From: Ruminococcus sp.
GTDB taxonomy: Bacteria > Bacillota > Clostridia > Oscillospirales > Ruminococcaceae
Reading direction: 5' to 3'
NCBI GenBank assembly: GCA_021200415.1
Contig: JAJQGO010000021.1
Coordinates: 1-49,539 of the forward strand
DNA: 49,539 nucleotides
Under the pieces are notes generated by a model that had not been told where the DNA came from, searched no databases, and was given only the letters and a program-made list of their open reading frames with translations. Within the stretch, counting starts at the first letter, position 1, and each line of letters begins with the position of its first letter. Of the stretch, positions 28,235 through 35,878 are shown piece by piece. The translations under genes were made by a program, and so were the position numbers.

Positions 28235-30856
28235 TTATTTTCTAAATCCTTCAATCGCCTGATTTATCTTTGCCATCTTTTCCTCCGCCTTGGCAAGCTT
28301 AGCTCGCTCCGCTTCAATGAGCTTTTCCGGAGCCTTTGCGATAAAGCCCTGATTGCTGAGCTTTCCGCTGAGGAAGTCAATATCCTTCTGCACCTTCGCA
28401 CGTTCCTTATCAAGACGCGCAAGCTCCTTTTCCTTATCAACAAGCTCGTCCATAGGAATGAAAATTCTTGCGGAATCCGTAACTGCGTTTGCCGAATCGG
28501 GTATATCAAAGCTCTCGCCGATTTCAATTGACGACGCAGACGCAAGCTTCTCAAAGAAAAGCGCGCATGAGCTGAAAAGCTCCGAATCAGCCGTTTCAAT
28601 GAACAGCTTTGCCTTTACCGAGGGCGGTACATTCATTTCCGTACGTGTGTTTCTGACAGCCTTGATTGCGGAAATTATCTTCTCAAAATCCTTTTCCTCC
28701 CTGTCATAGCTGATTGACTCATCATAAACAGGATAGCTTTCCAGCATAATCATACTTGCTCCGTTTGTGAGAACCTGCCATATTTCCTCGGTAATGAACG
28801 GCATAAACGGATGGAGAAGCTTCAGCATTCCCTCCATTGCCCATACGAGAACCGCCTGCGCTCTCTGCATTTCCTCGCCGCCAGCCTGAATTCTCGGCTT
28901 TGTAAGCTCAATGTACCAGTCGCAGTAAACGTCCCAGATAAAATCATAAATCTTAGACGAAGCTATGCCAAGCTCGAATTTATCGAGATTTTCATTTACT
29001 TCCCTTGCAAGCTTATTGAATTTGTTAATCAGCCACTTATCCTCAAGGGCAAGCTTTTCCGGAAGTCCGCTGAATTTAAAATCATTGGGAAGATTCATCA
29101 TTATAAAACGTGAAGCGTTCCACAGCTTATTTGCAAAATTACGCGCGGATTTTACCTTGTCGTCGCTGTATCTCATGTCGTTTCCGGGAGAATTACCCGT
29201 AGCAAGCATGAATCTGAGAGCATCTGCGCCGTACTCGTCAATTACCTCGAGGGGGTCAATGCCGTTGCCCAGAGATTTGGACATTTTGCGTCCCTGAGAA
29301 TCACGTACAAGGCCATGAATCAGAACTGTATTAAAGGGAGCTTTTCCCATATTTTCAATGCCGCTGAACATCATTCTGACAACCCAGAAGAATATAATAT
29401 CGTAGCCTGTTACAAGTGTGTTTGTGGGGTAGAAATATTCAAGATCCTCTGTCTTATCGGGCCAGCCGAGTGTCGAGAAGGGCCACAGTGCCGATGAGAA
29501 CCATGTATCGAGGGTATCGGGATCCTGACGCATTTTCCTTCCGCATTTTGGACAGAATGCCTCATTTTCCTTTGTTACGGTCATTTCGCCGCAATCATCG
29601 CAGTAGAAGGCAGGTATCTGATGTCCCCACCAGATCTGACGTGAAATGCACCAGTCCTTGATGTTGTCAAGCCAGTGGAAATAAATCTTGTCGAAGCGCT
29701 CGGGAACAAATTTTGTTTCGCCGTTCTTTACGGCATCAATTGCAGGCTGTGCGAGAGGCTTCATTCTGACGAACCACTGTGTTGAAACTCGCGGCTCGAC
29801 TGTTGTTCCGCAGCGATAGCAGGTGCCGACATTATGGCTGTAGTCCTCGATTTTTACGAGAGCGCCCTCCTTTTCGAGATCGGCAACAATAGCTTTTCTT
29901 GCGTCGTATCTGTCCATGCCCGCATAAGCAGGATAATCATCGGTAATTTTAGCGTCCTCCGTCATAACGTTGATTACAGGGAGGTTATGGCGCAGACCGA
30001 CTTCAAAATCGTTAGGGTCGTGGGCAGGAGTAATTTTAACAACGCCTGTTCCGAAGTCCATTTCAACATAATCGTCCGCAACAATCGGAATCTCCCTGTG
30101 AACAATCGGGAGAATAACCGTCTTGCCCACAAGCTCCTTGTAACGCTCGTCCGCAGGATTTACCGCAACGGCAGTATCTCCGAGAAGCGTTTCGGGACGT
30201 GTTGTCGCAAGCTCCAGATAGCCGCTGCCGTCAGCCAAAGCATAGCGCAAATGCCAGAAATGACCTGCCTGATCCTCATAGTTCACCTCGGCATCAGAAA
30301 GAGAGGTTTTGCAGTGGGGGCACCAGTTTATAATTCGCTCGCCTCGATAGATAAGACCTTTTTCATAATATTTAACAAAAACCTCTTTAACTGCCTTTGA
30401 GCAGCCCTCATCCATAGTAAAGCGTTCTCTTGACCAGTCGCAGGACGAACCGAGCTTTTTGAGCTGTTCCACAATACGTCCGCCGTACTGTTTTTTCCAT
30501 TCCCATGCGCGCTCCATGAATCCGTCTCTGCCGAGATCCTCTTTGGTTATGCCCTCCTTGCGCATAGCCTCAACAATTTTCGCTTCCGTTGCAATAGCGG
30601 CATGGTCTGTGCCCGGAAGCCAGAGTGTCGAGTATCCGCACATTCTCTTCCAGCGGATGAGAATATCCTGTAGGGTTTCGTCAAGGGCATGACCCATATG
30701 AAGCTGACCTGTGATATTCGGCGGCGGAATGACTATTGTGTACGGAGTTTTCTTCGTGTCAACCTCAGCGCGAAAGCAGCCGTTATCATTCCATGCCTTG
30801 TAGATTCTGTCCTCGAAATCCTTCGGATTATAGGACTTTGCAAGTTCCTTTGCCAT
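28235..30856 (-). CDS. valS: Valyl-tRNA synthetase
   Basis: Class I synthetase charging tRNA-Val. The 873-aa protein has the HIGH motif as PPPNITGQLHMGHAL, a CP1 editing domain (TTRPETLLGDTAVAV), a KMSKS loop (GRKMSKSLGNGIDP), an anticodon-binding helical domain and the C-terminal coiled coil (about 805-873) typical of ValRS. AAGGAG is 9 bases before ATG. Expression is set by the T-box leader upstream. Confidence 0.98.
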   Translation of the reverse strand: MAKELAKSYNPKDFEDRIYKAWNDNGCFRAEVDTKKTPYTIVIPPPNITGQLHMGHALDETLQDILIRWKRMCGYSTLWLPGTDHAAIATEAKIVEAMRKEGITKEDLGRDGFMERAWEWKKQYGGRIVEQLKKLGSSCDWSRERFTMDEGCSKAVKEVFVKYYEKGLIYRGERIINWCPHCKTSLSDAEVNYEDQAGHFWHLRYALADGSGYLELATTRPETLLGDTAVAVNPADERYKELVGKTVILPIVHREIPIVADDYVEMDFGTGVVKITPAHDPNDFEVGLRHNLPVINVMTEDAKITDDYPAYAGMDRYDARKAIVADLEKEGALVKIEDYSHNVGTCYRCGTTVEPRVSTQWFVRMKPLAQPAIDAVKNGETKFVPERFDKIYFHWLDNIKDWCISRQIWWGHQIPAFYCDDCGEMTVTKENEAFCPKCGRKMRQDPDTLDTWFSSALWPFSTLGWPDKTEDLEYFYPTNTLVTGYDIIFFWVVRMMFSGIENMGKAPFNTVLIHGLVRDSQGRKMSKSLGNGIDPLEVIDEYGADALRFMLATGNSPGNDMRYSDDKVKSARNFANKLWNASRFIMMNLPNDFKFSGLPEKLALEDKWLINKFNKLAREVNENLDKFELGIASSKIYDFIWDVYCDWYIELTKPRIQAGGEEMQRAQAVLVWAMEGMLKLLHPFMPFITEEIWQVLTNGASMIMLESYPVYDESISYDREEKDFEKIISAIKAVRNTRTEMNVPPSVKAKLFIETADSELFSSCALFFEKLASASSIEIGESFDIPDSANAVTDSARIFIPMDELVDKEKELARLDKERAKVQKDIDFLSGKLSNQGFIAKAPEKLIEAERAKLAKAEEKMAKINQAIEGFRK

Positions 30857-30888
30857 TTATAATTTCTCCTTTTTATCCGGTTCAGAAT

Positions 30889-30922
30889 ATAAAAAACCCT
30901 GAACCCATATTAGGTTCAGGGC
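30889..30922 (-). terminator. T-box regulated terminator before valS
   Basis: Minus strand CCCTGAACC-TAATAT-GGGTTCAGGG followed by TTTTTTATATT. The 5' arm is preceded by the T-box sequence, allowing the alternative antiterminator. Confidence 0.9.
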
Positions 30923-31146
30923 GAACAATTGTCCGTGTTACCACCTGAATTCGGAGCGTACACTCCGCACTCTGCGCAGTCTGAAAACTGCTTTCTCTGT
31001 AACGTGAGAATAACGTCATGGATTACTCAAGGTTCGCCCATGAAGCTCCGAGACTACTTCAGCATACACCTCATGCCGCCTTACACCAACCGGCAGCTCT
31101 CTGCGCATCGGATATACGCCTACTTCTTCCCATCACAGCTTTTACC
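30889..31146 (-). promoter_or_regulatory. T-box leader of valS
   Basis: The minus-strand leader of about 260 nt has the stem I features GAAGTAG, AGAGAGCTGCCGGTTGGTG and AAGTAGTCTCGG. The last segment contains valine codons (GUA, GUC) at the expected specifier position. The 3' part has the T-box core GGTGGTAACACGG, then the terminator. Uncharged tRNA-Val binding would promote the antiterminator and turn on valS. Confidence 0.92.
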
Positions 31147-31152
31147 ACAAAT

Positions 31153-31181
31153 ATTATACATTATCTCACAGGCTTTGTCAA
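31153..31181 (-). promoter_or_regulatory. Consensus promoter of valS
   Basis: Minus strand TTGACA (31181-31176), 17-base spacer, TATAAT (31158-31153): a perfect sigma-A promoter placed just before the T-box leader. Confidence 0.9.
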
Positions 31182-31251
31182 GGGGCGATGTAATAAATTT
31201 CTGTGTTTTTGGATATCAGGAGGAGGTTGGGTTACAGCTCAGGTCTACCAT

Positions 31252-31767
31252 TTACCAATCAAATTCCTTGATTTTAATATTGCGAAAGGAAAAATCACTG
31301 ATGTACTCGCATATCTCGACCTTGCCGAGGTGCAGGGATTTATCAGGCTTCTGACCGTATATGTGAGCCGTAACTGTAACATCGCCGGGATCGCGAATAT
31401 CAAGATAAAGGCAAATTGCGTTAACAAAATCCGGCATATTATTTTTACACGTTATGTTACTATTCTCAACAGTACTATTTATAAGCTTGCCATCTCCGTA
31501 AAATTTCAACAGAATAGACTTTCCACTCATGATATATCTGATTTCTTCAACTACATTATCGAAGCTGGTCATTTTCTTATTATATTTATATTCGTAACCA
31601 TAATACTGCAAAATATATTCATAATGGTCAAAAAGCACTCGGATTTCTTCGTCCGGATCAGGTGTAACGAAGAGCGCATATTTCATGTTGTAATCGTCAA
31701 GAAGCTGCCTGATTTTTATGTCGGGGAACGCAGCTCTCAGCATTTTTACTTCGTTTAAAAGTCGCAT
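31252..31767 (-). CDS. Hypothetical protein, 171 aa
   Basis: I do not recognise this family. The soluble, aromatic-rich protein starts MRLLNEVKMLRAAFPDIKIRQ, has a Tyr-rich middle (HYEYILQYYGYEYKYNKK) and ends KIKEFDW. No signal peptide, membrane span or catalytic motif is visible. It is monocistronic behind a strong promoter. The start (31767) has a weak site (GGTGA). An opposing 246-codon frame over the same DNA is taken as a shadow because its promoter and ribosome site are lacking. Confidence 0.7.
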   Translation of the reverse strand: MRLLNEVKMLRAAFPDIKIRQLLDDYNMKYALFVTPDPDEEIRVLFDHYEYILQYYGYEYKYNKKMTSFDNVVEEIRYIMSGKSILLKFYGDGKLINSTVENSNITCKNNMPDFVNAICLYLDIRDPGDVTVTAHIYGQKPDKSLHLGKVEICEYISDFSFRNIKIKEFDW

Positions 31768-31821
31768 ATAATCACCATATTTATCATATTTTTTAGATGC
31801 AAGTCAAATTCATCTATGTAT

Positions 31822-31850
31822 ATTTTACCATGTGCATTTCTATTTGTCAA
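31822..31850 (-). promoter_or_regulatory. Promoter of the 171-aa gene
   Basis: Minus strand TTGACA (31850-31845), 17-base spacer, TAAAAT (31827-31822), about 55 bases before the start codon. Confidence 0.8.
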
Positions 31851-31998
31851 TCGTTTTTGAGGGATTTTTGCATAAAAAACATTAAGTATATTTTTATGGT
31901 GCCGTCTTTAGTATATTTAATCATAAAAGCAGTATTTTGTCAAAATAGAGATGAAAAGTATAAGCTTTATATCAATACTTTCACAGACAAATCTATTC

Positions 31999-32580
31999 TT
32001 ATCCTCTTGCTATTGCATCAGTAATAAACACACTAAGCTGCTCTGCCATCTCGTACTTTGTAAAAAGATCTCGGTGAGTCAGCCACCACGTTATTCCATG
32101 AAGCAAAGCACCTGTTAACAATTGACTCATCAATGTAAATGATTTTGAATGAACATCACTTGTATTTTGATTTTGCATGAGATATTTCTTTATTTCCTGC
32201 GTTATATTTTCAGTCACTGAATCAAAAACTATGCACACTGAACGATTATTATTTAAAGCGGTAAACAGCGGTTCTTTTTCTTCAATATATTCAAATAAAA
32301 TCACAATATCCCGATAAAAATTTCTTTTTATATCTTGGGCAATAAAATACGCTTCATCCTGTCGTTTTTTTATTTCCGTCTGCATTTCCTTAAACATAAA
32401 TACAAGTAACTCATTTTTATCTCCAAAATGTTTATAAAAGGTTGCACGGCGAACCATTGCCTTATCACATATTTCACTTACCGTTATTTCATTCAACGGT
32501 TTTTCTAAAATTAAATTTTCTAATGCTCCGGTAAGAGCCGCATAGGTTTTTATTATACGTAAATCCATTTTTTCGCTCAT
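31999..32580 (-). CDS. TetR/AcrR family transcriptional regulator
   Basis: One-component repressor of 193 aa. The N-terminal HTH reads ITVSEICDKAMVRRATFYKHFGDKNEL (about 32-58), the classic TetR recognition helix; the rest is the helical ligand-binding domain, with a TetR_C-like end. ATG 32580 follows GGAGG by 7 bases; an upstream frame extension to 32730 crosses the promoter and is discarded. It is divergent from the DUF308 gene, with both promoters and an inverted repeat in between, which suggests it controls both. Confidence 0.9.
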   Translation of the reverse strand: MSEKMDLRIIKTYAALTGALENLILEKPLNEITVSEICDKAMVRRATFYKHFGDKNELLVFMFKEMQTEIKKRQDEAYFIAQDIKRNFYRDIVILFEYIEEKEPLFTALNNNRSVCIVFDSVTENITQEIKKYLMQNQNTSDVHSKSFTLMSQLLTGALLHGITWWLTHRDLFTKYEMAEQLSVFITDAIARG

Positions 32581-32662
32581 AATTATTCCTCCATGGTTAT
32601 TGAGTACGGAAACACTTTCCTTTAATCTGTCAATTAATTGATATTTTATGTATGCAAAACTA

Positions 32663-32691
32663 TTGCAAAATGGCGCAGATAATATTATAAT
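32663..32691 (+). promoter_or_regulatory. Promoter of the DUF308 gene
   Basis: TTGCAA (32663-32668), 17-base spacer, TATAAT (32686-32691). The -10 overlaps the -10 of the divergent tetR promoter. Confidence 0.8.
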
Positions 32692-32712
32692 AGATAACGT
32701 AACAGTTGTCAA
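32684..32712 (-). promoter_or_regulatory. Promoter of the TetR gene
   Basis: Minus strand TTGACA (32712-32707), 17-base spacer, TATAAT (32689-32684), a perfect consensus. Its -35 is inside the inverted repeat at 32704-32732. Confidence 0.85.
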
Positions 32713-32732
32713 GTAACTTGCAGATGACAACT
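32704..32732. promoter_or_regulatory. Candidate TetR operator
   Basis: AGTTGTCA (32704-32711) and TGACAACT (32725-32732) form a perfect 8-bp inverted repeat with 13 bases between. Inside it CAAGTAACTTG (32710-32720) is also palindromic. It covers the tetR -35 box and the initial transcribed region of the DUF308 gene, so occupation would block both. Confidence 0.65.
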
Positions 32733-32813
32733 TAATCTATACGGCACACAGGAAAGCAGTCCTACAATTAGGCTTATCCTTGTTGCTGCCAAAACAGGAA
32801 AGGAAAAATTATT

Positions 32814-33386
32814 ATGAAAAAATTAAAAGAAAATTCTGTGAATTTGATTATGAGTTTATGCGAACTTGTAATAGGTATTCTCTTGTTGGTTAATCCGGTT
32901 GGATTTACAACGTTTGTAATACGCGCGCTGGGCGTTGTATTAGCGATTCGGGGAATTGTGAGCGTTATTTCTTATTTCCGTGCAAAGCCGGAAGAGGCAA
33001 TTAAGAAGCAGAGCTTAGCAGTTGGTTTTATTTTTCTTACCATCGGACTTTTCTGCGTATTTCGCTCAGGTTGGTTTATTGCCACATTCCCCGTGCTGAC
33101 AGTCCTCTACGGTGTCATTATATTGTTTGCAGGAATCACGAAAATTCAATGGGTTGCAGATTGCATACGCATGAAGAAAAAGCAGTGGCTTTTTGCACTG
33201 ATTAGCGCTGCATTATCTCTGATTTCCGCTATAATTATTATCAAAAATCCGTTTACAACAACGGCTGTTCTCTGGACATTTACGGCTGTTTCTCTGATTG
33301 TCGAAGCCATTTTTGATGTTGTTTCAGTATTTGTCGGAGGAAGAAAAAATAAGAAAAGTCAGGGAAAAAATAAGGTGACTGATTAG
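32814..33386 (+). CDS. DUF308 (HdeD-like) membrane protein
   Basis: A 190-aa integral membrane protein with about six hydrophobic helices in three pairs (e.g. LIMSLCELVIGILLLVNPVG, AVGFIFLTIGLFCVF, FALISAALSLISAIIIIKNP), and a Lys-rich cytosolic tail (GGRKNKKSQGKNK). The repeated (G/A)-x-hydrophobic-x-P-x-G pattern matches HdeD/DUF308, whose E. coli member is an acid-resistance protein. Its function here is unknown; TetR control suggests induction by a small ligand. Confidence 0.88.
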   Translation: MKKLKENSVNLIMSLCELVIGILLLVNPVGFTTFVIRALGVVLAIRGIVSVISYFRAKPEEAIKKQSLAVGFIFLTIGLFCVFRSGWFIATFPVLTVLYGVIILFAGITKIQWVADCIRMKKKQWLFALISAALSLISAIIIIKNPFTTTAVLWTFTAVSLIVEAIFDVVSVFVGGRKNKKSQGKNKVTD

Positions 33387-33428
33387 GATGACATAAATTA
33401 AAATTAAATTAACATAAGACAAAAAAAT

Positions 33429-33470
33429 CACCGTAGAACATAATTTTATATCCTCTGCGGTGTTTTTTTA
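33429..33470. terminator. Terminator after the DUF308 gene
   Basis: CACCGTAGA (33429-33437) pairs with TCTGCGGTG (33454-33462 region) with one mismatch, followed by TTTTTTTA on the plus strand; A-rich on the other side, so it may also serve the convergent gene. Confidence 0.75.
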
Positions 33471-33490
33471 TGTGTCTTACATCGCATTCT

Positions 33491-34331
33491 TCACAATTCC
33501 TCAACAAACTTTGTGTATTTTCCGAGAAGAAGCTCTTCAATCTTAGTCCATTTTGAATAAAAGCATTCAGATTCTTTTCCTTTTTCTTTTTGATATGAAT
33601 TCTCCGGAATTTGAACTGGCAGCTCGCCAAGGTAGAAAAAAGTATCCGGCATATTTCGCTTAGAAGTCATAACCAATCCCAGTTCATAATCATAACGAAA
33701 ATCGCCAATTGGTTTTCCATGCTCATCTCTTTTTTCATAATGTTTAGCAATTGGAATCAACGGATATTCTGTTACTTTATTTAACACTGGACACTCTGCA
33801 TCCGGAGAGTAGCGAACAGTAATCACTGGAATTGTGTGATGTGGATACCAAGGAACTGCCCTGATCTTTTGAATCACAATCCAATGACGAAATAAAGGAT
33901 GCTCTTGAAATTTTTCCGTGCCAATTTGAAATGCAAAAACATCGCCGATTTTCCAAGGACAAACATACCTTCGTTCTTTTGGAATATGTTTTTCCGGAGG
34001 CTGCGGCTGCATGAGTTTTTTCTTTTAACCGAGTAAGTGTTCCTTCCGAAAGCAAATACGCATCCTCCGCATCATTTAAACACCTTTCTATGCAAAAAAT
34101 AGCGTGTTCCTTTACGTCCGGAAGCAATCGCCCCATATTCCATTGCGTGTCCGCTAAAGTAAGCCAGAAATAAATACTGTCCTCCTCATCAGCAATATAG
34201 TCTGAGCATTGTTCCATTATATTTTTCGTAGCTGTCAGATTGTCATTTCCATTTTTTAATGCACGCAAATATGATTCTTTTACCTCATCAGAAACATCAT
34301 TTTGATATAATCCTGTTCCCCAGTATCCCAT
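33491..34331 (-). pseudogene. WGTG-type (DUF4259-like) protein gene, frameshifted
   Basis: Two overlapping frames make one protein: MGYWGTGLYQNDVSDEVKESY... from 34331 (AGGAGG 5 bases upstream) reads to about codon 105, then the homologous continuation QPQPPEKH...WKIGDVFAFQ lies in another frame down to 33491. The switch is at a run of six A on the minus strand (34021-34016); dropping one A restores a single frame (LKEKLMQPQPPEK). The full product would be about 279 aa, with an N-terminal WGTG helical domain and a C-terminal WKIGDVFA domain, a layout I recall from uncharacterised Firmicutes proteins. It may be a true mutation or a sequencing error. Confidence 0.8.
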
Positions 34332-34419
34332 TTTAGCCTCCTGATTTTTCATAAAACGCTTTTGATTTTTTAAAAACAAACAAACTAAAATTACCTTTGT
34401 AGCCATATAAAATACGTTT

Positions 34420-35268
34420 TTATTCCGTAATCCATATTTTTAATATTTCTGCTGTCTGTTGCGATATTGCAATACTGCATGTAGATCCCGAATAATTTTT
34501 TTCATTTGGATAATAGTTTAAAATCCAAACCTCGCTCGACTCATCAAAAAATACAGATTGCACCACATAATTTTTAAACAATCCATCATCTTGTAAGTTT
34601 GAAATGATCAAATCTGATAATTTAATTGCTGTTGAACGATCAGGCACACAAATCTTATCAATGGAATATATTGCGTCAGAATTGTCCGATAGCCACGCTT
34701 TGTCGTGATACTCTCCGGAATCAAAAATAATTGTAGAGGCATCAACTTGAATATTTTCGGGATATAAGGTTGATATTACAATATAAAAATCATCAGAGCT
34801 TTTTTCAATAACATAAATTAAAATTTCTCTTTCAAAAGCTGTGCCATCAAAATTATATTCCGTAAACATTCTATTTACATACAAAATTTGTTCCTGTGAT
34901 ACATCTATTGACGACAAAAAAGATACGTCTTTAGTTATATAATTCTGAGATGATGGAACAGGCTTGTATTCTTCACTATATTTATATATATCATTTTCTA
35001 AAAGTGCATCACTCTCTATAGGATATATTATATAAATTTGACTTTCATCCGCATCATCATTCGGAAATGAGTAGCACTCTATCTCACCATTCGCATCATC
35101 AACAAAAGGTATAGATAATAATTCTTCAAGAGAAGTTACCGAAACAACTTCATAAGATTGATTATTAGTACAAAATTTAGTGTATAAAAATATAAAAATA
35201 ATTGCTATAATCAATATTAGCAATGCAATTAGTATAATTTTATTTGTACGTTTCATGTTTTTGCTCAT
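34420..35268 (-). CDS. Membrane-anchored hypothetical protein, 282 aa
   Basis: Not recognised. A basic N-terminus (MSKNMKRTNK) and one membrane span (IILIALLILIIAIIFIFLYT, about 11-30) anchor a mainly beta extracellular domain, ending WILNYYPNEKNYSGS...ILKIWITE, which recalls small PepSY/NTF2-like lipoprotein-type folds but without firm motifs. GAGG is 8 bases before ATG. Low GC compared with the housekeeping genes. It lies between the histidine phosphatase and the frameshifted gene, all on the minus strand. Confidence 0.7.
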   Translation of the reverse strand: MSKNMKRTNKIILIALLILIIAIIFIFLYTKFCTNNQSYEVVSVTSLEELLSIPFVDDANGEIECYSFPNDDADESQIYIIYPIESDALLENDIYKYSEEYKPVPSSQNYITKDVSFLSSIDVSQEQILYVNRMFTEYNFDGTAFEREILIYVIEKSSDDFYIVISTLYPENIQVDASTIIFDSGEYHDKAWLSDNSDAIYSIDKICVPDRSTAIKLSDLIISNLQDDGLFKNYVVQSVFFDESSEVWILNYYPNEKNYSGSTCSIAISQQTAEILKIWITE

Positions 35269-35331
35269 TCAATCAACCTCTGATGTATATTTTTTGGGGT
35301 TTGTTTTTAATTTTTAGACAATATTGAATTG

Positions 35332-35877
35332 TTACACATCATCTATATGAATAATCTCCCCATTTTTGAAATTTAAACTATGCCAATATGTATTATTTAT
35401 GGGAAATTTCTTCAATATTGAATACATTACTTTCAGCAGCTGATTATGTGAGCAAAGCAATATATCCGCATCTGATGACAAATCTTTTATGTAATTTGAA
35501 AATTCAGCAATTCTCACAATCACATCATGTATCGACTCCCCTTTCGGAATTTCAGCATCAACATCAATTTTACCATCGTGGAACAGCTCCGGATATTTTT
35601 CAATTGCCAAAGTTTTCGATACTCCTTCCAGAACGCCCATATTGCGTTCCATAAGTATATCAGTATAAATCACACTTTCAATTTCCATGTTAGGCAGAAG
35701 AGCTATCGTTCGGCGGCATCGTGTAAGAGGTGAACAATAGACTCTTCCAAAGCTTTCCGGAAGCGGAGAAGCTATACTTAGTACCTGATTTGGAAGCGTC
35801 GGTATCTCGGCATCTCCAGATATAATTCCGTCACGATTCGCAGTTGTTTTTATATGGCGCAGAAAATATATGCCCAT
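35332..35877 (-). CDS. Histidine phosphatase family protein
   Basis: Phosphoglycerate mutase-like phosphohydrolase of 181 aa. The phosphohistidine motif is FLRHIKTTAN (Arg7-His8; RHG is usual, here RHI), then the CSPLTRCRRT motif with the second Arg, the acid residue in MERNMGVLEG, and the second His in LLCSHNQLLK. All four catalytic positions are present, so it should be active, substrate unknown. ATG 35877 is one base after the stop of the 787-aa gene, with GAGG inside that gene's last codons: tightly coupled. An upstream extension (35931) overlaps that gene and was dropped. Confidence 0.88.
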   Translation of the reverse strand: MGIYFLRHIKTTANRDGIISGDAEIPTLPNQVLSIASPLPESFGRVYCSPLTRCRRTIALLPNMEIESVIYTDILMERNMGVLEGVSKTLAIEKYPELFHDGKIDVDAEIPKGESIHDVIVRIAEFSNYIKDLSSDADILLCSHNQLLKVMYSILKKFPINNTYWHSLNFKNGEIIHIDDV

Positions 35878-35878
35878 T

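Noticed and set aside
31018..31758. 246-codon plus-strand frame opposite the 171-aa gene and the valS leader
   Set aside because: No ribosome site or promoter; it crosses the T-box leader, and the minus-strand gene has a consensus promoter.
32581..32730. N-terminal extension of the TetR protein
   Set aside because: It would translate through the promoter and operator region; ATG 32580 has a strong GGAGG site and gives the normal family start.
33777..34021. Programmed ribosomal frameshift in the WGTG-type gene
   Set aside because: The needed shift is +1, no slow codon or stop sits at the site, and A6 is too short for efficient transcriptional slippage; indel or error is simpler.
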